A stretch of 6,111 bases of DNA, taken from NCBI GenBank assembly GCA_030744635.1, contig JASLQE010000073.1, positions 1 through 6,111 on the forward strand, in the 5' to 3' direction. The notes under the pieces were generated by a model. That model ran no database searches. It saw only the letters and a program-made list of their open reading frames with translations, and was not told the origin of the DNA. Shown piece by piece: positions 1 through 5,179 of the stretch. The position numbers and the translations under genes were made by a program. The stretch's first letter is position 1. Every line of letters starts with the position of its first letter. This DNA comes from Dehalococcoidia bacterium (GTDB lineage: Bacteria; Chloroflexota; Dehalococcoidia; JACVQG01; JAHKAY01).

Positions 1-1376
1 ATCTGGGGGTAATGCTCCAGGGCATTGACTCCGCGGTGGCCGAGGTGATGCACCGCACAACCTACGGCGTGGACCATGACCCCCTGAACATCATCCTAGG
101 CGGTATAAAGTGCGCCCTGGGGGACTATGTGGGGATGCACATCGCCACCGACCTCTCGGACGTCATGTTCGGCACGCCCAGTGTCACCCCCACCAGGGCC
201 AACCTGGGTGCCCTGAAGAAGGATGCGGTGAACATCGCCGTACACGGCCACAACCCGGTGCTCTCCGATATGGTGGCCCAAACAGCTAAGGAGATGTATG
301 CCGAGGCCAAAGCTGCAGGGGCCACGGAGGGGACGAATGTGGTGGGCGTCTGCTGCACCGGCAACGAGGTCATGATGCGTCACGGCATACCCCTGGTGGC
401 CAACGCCGTGGGCCAGGAACTGGCCCTGGTCACCGGGGTAATAGACGCCATAGTGGTGGACTACCAGTGCATCATGCCCTCTCTGGCCGATATAGCGGAG
501 AGCTACCATACCAAACTCATCACAACCATGTCCATTGCCAAGACGCCCGGGGCGGTCCATGTCCAGTTTGACGAAGGAACCGCCAAGGAATCTGCCCAGC
601 AAATCATCCGCCTGGGCATCGAGGCCTTCAAACACCGGGACCCTACCAAAATTAACATCCCCCAAATTGAGACCAGTGGCCTGGCCGGTTTCTCAGTAGA
701 GGCCATCGTGGGGGCACTGGGCCTGGTGGACAAGGAGGACCCCCTCAAGCCCCTGATTGATAACATCGTCAATGGCAACATCCAGGGGGTGTGCCTCTTC
801 GCCGGCTGCAACAGTGTCCAGGTGACCCAGGACCTGAACTTCATGACCATGGCCAAGGACCTGGCCAAGGAGAATGTGTTGCTCCTGGCCACGGGCTGCG
901 GGGCCGCCTGCTTCGCCCGGGAAGGTGTCCTCACTCCCGATGCCACCAGCGATTACGCCGGCGACGGTCTCAAAGCCGTCCTCACCGCCATAGGCAACGC
1001 CGCCGGGCTTGATGCTCCGCTACCCCCAGTGCTCCACATGGGTTCCTGCGTAGACAACATTCGGGCCGCCGACATAGCCACTGCCATAGCCAACAAGCTG
1101 GGGGTGGACACAGACAAGCTCCCAGTGGTGGCCAGCGCTCCCGAGGAGATTACCGAGAAGGCGGTGTCCATTGGCTCCTGGGCGGTAGCCCTGGGGCTGC
1201 CCACCCACATCGGAATAGTGCCCCCGGTGATGGGCGGACCGGAGGTGGTCAAAATCCTCACCGAGACCGCCAAGGCCGCCATCGGCGGCTACTTCATCGT
1301 AGAGCCGGACCCGCACAAGGCGGCGGCGGCTCTCCTGGAAGCCATCAAGGAACGCCGCAAGGGACTGGGTATATAG
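1..1376 (+). CDS. cooS: Anaerobic Ni-Fe carbon monoxide dehydrogenase catalytic subunit CooS, 5'-truncated by window edge
   Basis: The enzyme oxidises CO with water to CO2, two protons and two electrons in the cytoplasm. The frame is open from base 3, and the ATG at 12 is an internal Met, not the start. Compared with the ~630-640-residue family, roughly 180 N-terminal residues are missing, including the cysteines for the D and B [4Fe-4S] clusters. Counting from the ATG at 12, all six C-cluster (Ni-4Fe-4S) ligands are visible: His80 (VHGHNP), Cys115 (GVCCTGNE), Cys153 (DYQCIMPS), Cys266 (FAGC), Cys296 (ATGC) and Cys346 (HMGSC). These match His261, Cys295, Cys333, Cys446, Cys476 and Cys526 of Carboxydothermus CODH-II as I recall them. 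Lys383 (TEKAV) fits the catalytic Lys563, and Asp38 fits Asp219. The C-terminus (ERRKGLGI) is family-like, so the 3' end is complete. It is followed after 13 bases by a cooF-like gene and then a flavoprotein gene. The intact ligand set argues for an active CODH rather than the related hybrid-cluster protein. An ACS-bound role is less likely given the neighbours. Confidence 0.96.
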   Translation, partial: LGVMLQGIDSAVAEVMHRTTYGVDHDPLNIILGGIKCALGDYVGMHIATDLSDVMFGTPSVTPTRANLGALKKDAVNIAVHGHNPVLSDMVAQTAKEMYAEAKAAGATEGTNVVGVCCTGNEVMMRHGIPLVANAVGQELALVTGVIDAIVVDYQCIMPSLADIAESYHTKLITTMSIAKTPGAVHVQFDEGTAKESAQQIIRLGIEAFKHRDPTKINIPQIETSGLAGFSVEAIVGALGLVDKEDPLKPLIDNIVNGNIQGVCLFAGCNSVQVTQDLNFMTMAKDLAKENVLLLATGCGAACFAREGVLTPDATSDYAGDGLKAVLTAIGNAAGLDAPLPPVLHMGSCVDNIRAADIATAIANKLGVDTDKLPVVASAPEEITEKAVSIGSWAVALGLPTHIGIVPPVMGGPEVVKILTETAKAAIGGYFIVEPDPHKAAAALLEAIKERRKGLGI

Positions 1377-1378
1377 GT

Positions 1379-1385
1379 AGGAGGG
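1379..1385 (+). promoter_or_regulatory. Ribosome binding site of cooF
   Basis: AGGAGGG lies 4 bases before the ATG at 1390. This is a near-perfect Shine-Dalgarno sequence and fixes the cooF start. It sits in the 13-base gap after the cooS TAG stop, so cooS and cooF are almost certainly on one transcript. Confidence 0.85.
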
Positions 1386-1389
1386 CGCT

Positions 1390-1893
1390 ATGAAACAGAT
1401 TTTCGTACGCACCGAGCACTGCATGGGGTGCCATACCTGTGAGTTGCATTGTGCCATAGAGCACTCCCAGGCCAAAGACCTGTTTGGGGCAGCTATGGAG
1501 CTACCTACGCCCAAGAAGCGCCTCTATGTGGAGCCGGGGAAAAAGGGGCCGATGCCAGTGATGTGCCGCATGTGCGAGGATGCCGCCTGCCTCAATGCCT
1601 GCATATCCGGCGCCATGTACCGGGAGCCGGATACAGGGCTGGTGCTGCGCAACCCAGATAAATGCATCGGCTGCTGGACGTGTATGATGACCTGCCCCTT
1701 CGGCGTGGTTGGCCGCATGCAGCAGGGGGGCAAGCTCATCTCAGCCAAGTGCGACCGCTGCCACGAGAACCCTGAAGGGCCCAGGTGTGTGGCCTCCTGC
1801 CCCACGAAAGCCCTGGTACACGCCGAGCCAGAGGACTGGGCTAAACAGGAGCGGACATCGGTCACTGGCCAAATAGCGGCCGGGCAGGGTTGA
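1390..1893 (+). CDS. cooF: CooF-type four-cluster [4Fe-4S] ferredoxin, CODH electron acceptor
   Basis: This 167-residue polyferredoxin of the CooF/HycB/DmsB type probably takes electrons from CooS. It has exactly sixteen cysteines in four groups: 11/14/17/21, 59/62/67/71, 92/95/98/102 and 121/124/133/137. That is the classic arrangement for four [4Fe-4S] clusters, with ligands exchanged between groups in this family. The KCIGCWTCMMTCPFG segment (residues 91-105) is especially typical. No signal peptide or membrane helix is seen, so it should be cytoplasmic. Position directly behind cooS, with a strong ribosome binding site, supports CooF over the HycB- or DmsB-like relatives of hydrogenases and molybdoenzymes. 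The gene ends in TGA, the only TGA stop among the six genes. The same frame then stays open through to the next gene. Confidence 0.93.
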   Translation: MKQIFVRTEHCMGCHTCELHCAIEHSQAKDLFGAAMELPTPKKRLYVEPGKKGPMPVMCRMCEDAACLNACISGAMYREPDTGLVLRNPDKCIGCWTCMMTCPFGVVGRMQQGGKLISAKCDRCHENPEGPRCVASCPTKALVHAEPEDWAKQERTSVTGQIAAGQG

Positions 1894-1989
1894 TGCTATG
1901 CGCTGGCTCCGCCGTGTCCTGAGCACGGGGATCCCCAGCCCACTGCCACACCGCCAAGTACCCCACTGACACAGACGAGGGAGGGCCCC
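1894..1989 (+). other. 96-base cooF-flavoprotein junction, open in the shared frame
   Basis: The gap is exactly 32 codons long, so cooF (from 1390) and the flavoprotein gene (from 1990) are in the same frame, and no stop occurs between the cooF TGA and the next ATG. Conceptual translation gives a segment with nine prolines, five threonines and two cysteines, resembling a flexible interdomain linker. A 10-bp perfect palindrome, GGGGATCCCC, lies at 1927-1936. I see no convincing promoter or terminator. The simplest reading is an ordinary intergenic spacer; a decayed fusion or stop readthrough is the alternative. Confidence 0.6.
1978..1985 (+). promoter_or_regulatory. Ribosome binding site of the flavoprotein gene
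   Basis: AGGGAGGG, with core GGAGG at 1980-1984, lies 4-5 bases before the ATG at 1990. It shows that the flavoprotein has its own translation start despite sharing a frame with cooF. Confidence 0.8.
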
Positions 1990-3243
1990 ATGAGATATGT
2001 AATCATCGGCGATGGCCCGGCCGGTAACGCCGCCGCTGAGGCCATACGGCGCCGCGACCCCGCCGGGGAGATTATCGTCCTCTCCGACGAGGCCACCCCA
2101 CCCTACTACCGCCCCCTGCTACCCCTGCTCATTGAGAACAAGCTAACACAGGATGCCTTGCTACGAGACGACCTCCATACCGCCCCCCGGGTGACCCGTT
2201 TCCTGGACCGGCCGGTAACCAGCATTGATAGCTCAAAGCAAAGAGTTACCTTGAGCGATGGGGAGGGGCTTGAATACGACCGGATGCTACTGGCCACCGG
2301 GGCCACCCCCACCCTACCCCCTATAGCAGAGCTGCAGGGGGAGGGGATGTTCGTACTGCGCAAACTGACGGATGCCCAGGGCATCCGCCAGGCGGCCCAC
2401 GATTCCCACCGGGCGGTGGTGGTGGGCGGCGGGCGTATAGGTGTCAAGGCTGCCCTGGCCCTGCGCTCCTTGGGGCTGGAGGTAACTGTTATAGAGATGC
2501 TGGACCGCCTCATCCCTCTCCAGCTTGACCCCGAGGCAGGTGAGACGCTAAGAGGGGTGCTCTCCACCCAGGGCATCTCCGTGATGCTGGGGGAGGGCGT
2601 CAAGGGCCTGGTTCGGGAGAAGGGCAAGGTCAGGGGTGCGGTCACCAGCGGTGGCAAGCAGTTGGAAGCGGACATGGCCGTGGTAGGGGTGGGGGTGCGG
2701 GCTAACGTCGGGCTGGCCTCTGCTGCCGGCCTCACTGTGGGCAACGGCGTGAAGACCGATAGCCAGTTACAGACCAGTGCCCCCGGAGTCTACGCTGCAG
2801 GTGATATGGTGGAGACTACGGATATCGCCAGCGGGCAGGCCATGGTCAGCGGCACCTGGACCAACGCCGTAAACATGGGCCACACCGCCGGGGAGAACAT
2901 GGCCGGTGGCCAGGTGGACTACGCTGGTGCCCTGAATGTCATCAACGCCATGGAGGTGGCCGGGATGCCTGTGGTCTCGGTGGGCGTGGTGAACCCCACA
3001 GAGGACTATGAAACCTACCCTCACAGGAGCCCCGGGAGCTACCGCAAGCTGGTGTTCCGGGGGGAACGCCTGGTGGGACTGCTGATGGTGGGCGACCTGC
3101 GGGGAGCAGGAGTGTACCATGCCCTTATCCGGGAGGGGAAGGACATCAGCCGGGAGAAGAACCGGCTAATTGCTGGGGCCTACAGTTACGCCCAGCACCT
3201 GACACCTCAGGTGCCTGTGCTTGATTCTTACGGCGTCAGATAG
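1990..3243 (+). CDS. FAD-dependent NAD(P)H oxidoreductase (FNOR) of the CO dehydrogenase cassette
   Basis: This 417-residue two-dinucleotide-fold flavoprotein has an N-terminal FAD site GDGPAG at 7-12 in IIGDGPAG. The LLATGATP motif is at about 100-107. The NAD(P) site GGGRIG at 146-151 (VVVGGGRIG) is followed by a strand ending in Glu169 (VTVIEM). The second FAD motif is GVYAAGD at 266-272, and a C-terminal dimerisation-type domain runs from about 310. An acidic residue at the end of the second NAD strand usually favours NADH over NADPH. The protein contains no cysteine at all. It therefore cannot be a thiol or disulfide enzyme such as CoA-disulfide reductase or NADH peroxidase, and resembles rubredoxin or ferredoxin reductase-type members. 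With CooS and CooF upstream, the likely job is to pass CO-derived electrons to NAD+. The start is set by a strong ribosome binding site, and a hairpin lies downstream of the TAG stop. Family and cofactors are secure; the electron partner is inferred from context. Confidence 0.91.
   Translation: MRYVIIGDGPAGNAAAEAIRRRDPAGEIIVLSDEATPPYYRPLLPLLIENKLTQDALLRDDLHTAPRVTRFLDRPVTSIDSSKQRVTLSDGEGLEYDRMLLATGATPTLPPIAELQGEGMFVLRKLTDAQGIRQAAHDSHRAVVVGGGRIGVKAALALRSLGLEVTVIEMLDRLIPLQLDPEAGETLRGVLSTQGISVMLGEGVKGLVREKGKVRGAVTSGGKQLEADMAVVGVGVRANVGLASAAGLTVGNGVKTDSQLQTSAPGVYAAGDMVETTDIASGQAMVSGTWTNAVNMGHTAGENMAGGQVDYAGALNVINAMEVAGMPVVSVGVVNPTEDYETYPHRSPGSYRKLVFRGERLVGLLMVGDLRGAGVYHALIREGKDISREKNRLIAGAYSYAQHLTPQVPVLDSYGVR
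3195..3214 (+). repeat. 8-bp perfect inverted repeat in the 3' end of the flavoprotein gene
   Basis: GCACCTGA and TCAGGTGC are separated by the tetraloop CACC, about 27 bases before the stop codon. In RNA this would be a compact hairpin. It may be chance, or it may stabilise the 3' end of the mRNA together with the larger hairpin at 3293-3322. Confidence 0.5.
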
Positions 3244-3292
3244 GAACGCCTCAGCCCATATATATTCCAATAACCCAACCGGCAGCTATCAC

Positions 3293-3322
3293 GGCCCCGA
3301 TGATGCTCCGCTCATCGGGGCC
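3293..3322 (+). terminator. Candidate transcription terminator hairpin after the CO cassette
   Basis: A perfect 11-bp inverted repeat (GGCCCCGATGA / TCATCGGGGCC) with an 8-base loop starts 50 bases after the flavoprotein stop. No T-run follows. It is therefore a U-tract-less terminator candidate or a 3'-end stabiliser rather than a textbook intrinsic terminator. A weaker C/G-rich stem can be drawn immediately downstream at 3321-3341. Its position between the end of one operon and a strong promoter supports a transcription boundary. Confidence 0.65.
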
Positions 3323-3362
3323 AGCCCCTGGGGGGGCCTGGCGGGCGCAGCTTTTCCGATGA

Positions 3363-3390
3363 TTGACTTCCACCCCGCTTTTGCTATAAT
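3363..3390 (+). promoter_or_regulatory. Sigma-70-type promoter of guaB3, predicted to give a leaderless mRNA
   Basis: The -35 box TTGACT (3363-3368, five of six consensus bases) is separated by 16 bases from a perfect -10 box TATAAT (3385-3390). TG one base before the -10 box makes it an extended -10. The -10 box ends 7 bases before the ATG at 3398, so transcription should start at or within a base or two of the A of that ATG. There is no Shine-Dalgarno sequence before the ATG. Confidence 0.85.
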
Positions 3391-3397
3391 ATGCTAA

Positions 3398-4552
3398 ATG
3401 GCCCGTGTTGAACCCCAGTTTAAACAGCTAACTCACTCCTACGGCTTTGATGATGTGGCCATTGTACCGGGCGATGTTACCCTCAACCCTGACCAGACCA
3501 ATATCTTCTTTCAGCTAAGCTCACTTACCTTCACCATACCCATAGTAGCCGCCGCCATGGATGCCGTAGTAGACCCGGCCTTTGCCGTGCACTTCAGCCG
3601 TATGGGCGGCATGGCTGTCCTCAATCTGGAAGGGGTACAGTCCCGCTATCAGAATACCGAGGAGGTAGTACGGGGGATAGTCCAGGCTCCCGTCAGCGAT
3701 GTGACCGGGGTGCTACAGAAGGTCTACAGTGAGCCTATCAAGGAATCGCTGGTGGGTGAAAGGGTGCGGCATATAAAAGAGGGGGGTGGGATTTGTGCCG
3801 TGTCCATGACCCCGTCCAACACCAAGCGCCTCTCTGCGGTGGCCGCTGAGGCCGGGGCGGATGTGGTGGTGGTGCAGGCCACAGTGACCACGGCCCGCCA
3901 CATCTCCAAGAGCTACAATGGGCTGGTGTTTTCAGAGCTACGGCATTCATTGCCCCTCAACATCCCCATCGTGGTGGGCAACTGCGTGACCTACCGGACG
4001 GCGCTGGAGCTGATGCGCAACGGAATTGACGCCGTGATGGTAGGGGTGGGGCCCGGGGCGGCCTGCACCACCCGCGAGGTGCTAGGGGTTGGGGTGCCCC
4101 AGGTAACCGCCACGATAGAATGCACCGCTGCCCGGGAGGTGTACTTTAAAGAGACCGGCCGGTATGTGGCCCTCATCACCGATGGCGGCATCCGTAACGG
4201 TGGCGACCTGTGCAAAGCGATGGCCTGTGGGGCGGATGCCGTGATGCTGGGCTCTACCCTGGCCCGAACCCAGGAGGCCCCCGGCCAGGGCTACCACTGG
4301 GGAATGGCTAATCCCCACCCTGCCCTGCCCCGAGGCACTCGCATCAAGGTCGGCACCACCGGCTCTCTGGAACAGGTCCTTTTTGGGCCCACTGTGGTGA
4401 CGGACGGCACCCAGAACCTGGTGGGTGCCTTGAAAACGGCGATGGGTATGTGCGGTGCCTTCACCATAAGGGACATGCAAAAGGTGGATATGGTCATTGC
4501 CCCTTCCATCAAAACGGAAGGCAAGGCCTATCAGCTGTCCGGGGCCCGGTAG
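3398..4552 (+). CDS. guaB3: GuaB3-type IMP dehydrogenase family protein lacking CBS domains
   Basis: This 384-residue TIM-barrel protein of the IMP dehydrogenase / GMP reductase superfamily probably oxidises IMP to XMP with NAD+ in guanine nucleotide synthesis. The active-site loop GPGAACTTR (218-226) carries the catalytic Cys223. The GN motif is at 194-195, and the phosphate-binding DGGIRNGGD is at 262-270. LGSTLARTQEAPG (284-296) precedes a short flap (GYHWGM). Canonical IMPDH is ~490 residues with two CBS domains inserted after the early barrel strands. Here that place (about 80-130) holds an unrelated short segment, which marks the GuaB3 subfamily. The ATG at 3398 fits both the promoter spacing and the family N-terminus. 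Whether all GuaB3 proteins act as IMPDH is not settled; GMP reductase is the main alternative. A small membrane-protein gene follows after 24 bases. Confidence 0.92.
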   Translation: MARVEPQFKQLTHSYGFDDVAIVPGDVTLNPDQTNIFFQLSSLTFTIPIVAAAMDAVVDPAFAVHFSRMGGMAVLNLEGVQSRYQNTEEVVRGIVQAPVSDVTGVLQKVYSEPIKESLVGERVRHIKEGGGICAVSMTPSNTKRLSAVAAEAGADVVVVQATVTTARHISKSYNGLVFSELRHSLPLNIPIVVGNCVTYRTALELMRNGIDAVMVGVGPGAACTTREVLGVGVPQVTATIECTAAREVYFKETGRYVALITDGGIRNGGDLCKAMACGADAVMLGSTLARTQEAPGQGYHWGMANPHPALPRGTRIKVGTTGSLEQVLFGPTVVTDGTQNLVGALKTAMGMCGAFTIRDMQKVDMVIAPSIKTEGKAYQLSGAR

Positions 4553-4576
4553 CCACCCGCGGACAGTGAAGAGAGC

Positions 4577-5107
4577 ATGAGCACCGGCGCCAATCCGTTT
4601 CAAGAGCAACTTCGCCTGTGGGAGGGCGAAGAGTTGGTGGCCAGTATGGACCTTTCCTCCGCAAGCCATGTAGACCTGACAAACCAGAGAATCATCGTGT
4701 GGCAGAGGTCCGTGGGCCTTGAGAGAGTGACCCCGGTAAAGCTGTCCGATGTCACGGATGTAGAGCTGCAGGAGGAGGGCCAGCCGTTGTGGCACATGCT
4801 GGGAGCGGTGGCCCTGGCTGTGGTGGGAGCCCTTCCGCTGGCATATGCCACCGCCTGGCTCCCCGTCCGGGGGGAGGGCGATAGCACCGTGCTAACGGTA
4901 GCCATGGGCATGGTGGGCCTGGGACTCGTTGTGGCGGGACTGGTGTTCCTCAGCGGCTATCTGAGGCGGGTGCTTTTCCCCGGCACCCAGCTGGTGCTCC
5001 GCGGCGCCCCGGAAATGAGGATTAATGTCAGCTCCGAGGCTACCGGCGCCGCCCGCGAGATGGTGAACCACATCCGCAACCTCAAGAGCCCCATCACTGT
5101 CCTGTAG
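4577..5107 (+). CDS. Unrecognised two-helix membrane protein with PH-like flanking sequence
   Basis: I do not recognise this 176-residue protein as a named family. Residues 14-65 are strand-rich, with a pattern (DLTNQRIIVWQR, then VKLSDVTDVEL) like bacterial PH-like domains, where 'translate-rewrite' strands are followed by a 'sets the I/V-x-x-V' strand. Two hydrophobic helices follow at about 72-95 and 104-128, joined by a short charged loop (PVRGEGD). A soluble tail (LVLRG, then MRINVSSEATGAAREMVNHIRN) ends in a likely amphipathic helix. The predicted topology is a membrane hairpin with both ends on the same side. There is no signal peptide. The start has only a weak purine-rich Shine-Dalgarno (GAAGAGAG), and the gene lies 24 bases after guaB3, so translation probably depends on the guaB3 transcript. 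There is no evidence that it takes part in purine metabolism. The CDS is likely real; the PH-like assignment is tentative. Confidence 0.75.
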   Translation: MSTGANPFQEQLRLWEGEELVASMDLSSASHVDLTNQRIIVWQRSVGLERVTPVKLSDVTDVELQEEGQPLWHMLGAVALAVVGALPLAYATAWLPVRGEGDSTVLTVAMGMVGLGLVVAGLVFLSGYLRRVLFPGTQLVLRGAPEMRINVSSEATGAAREMVNHIRNLKSPITVL

Positions 5108-5179
5108 CTTACGCCCATCGTCTCAGCGCGGAGCCGTCTACTTTTCTGAAGCTATTGCCATAATGCAGGCGGAGGACCA
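5108..5179. other. 72-base convergent intergenic gap
   Basis: This spacer separates the + strand membrane-protein gene from the - strand thiamine-diphosphate enzyme gene; the two genes converge here. I find no strong hairpin with a T-run on either strand. A 23-codon - strand frame (5109-5180) starts with an ATG that overlaps the upstream stop, but nothing else supports it as a gene. Confidence 0.6.

Noticed and set aside
12..14. ATG at 12 as the true start of cooS
   Set aside because: The frame is open to the window edge, no ribosome binding site precedes it, and about 180 conserved N-terminal residues with the B and D cluster cysteines would be missing.
96..665. 189-codon open frame on the - strand inside cooS
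   Set aside because: It is antisense to a region with intact CODH ligands and has no independent start signal or domain.
1891..1893. Genome-wide reassignment of TGA to an amino acid
   Set aside because: With reassignment, in-frame TGA codons should be scattered through the other genes. All five are intact with none, and tryptophan is encoded by TGG, so this TGA is best read as a normal stop or at most a local recoding site.
1898..1969. 23-codon + strand frame starting with ATG just after cooF (MRWLRRVL...)
   Set aside because: It is very short, has no ribosome binding site, and shows no recognisable product. The same stretch is better described as the in-frame cooF-flavoprotein spacer.
4082..4795. 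237-codon open frame on the - strand opposite the end of guaB3 and the start of the membrane-protein gene
   Set aside because: It spans two well-supported + strand genes and their gap and shows no motif. Long antisense frames are expected in this base composition.
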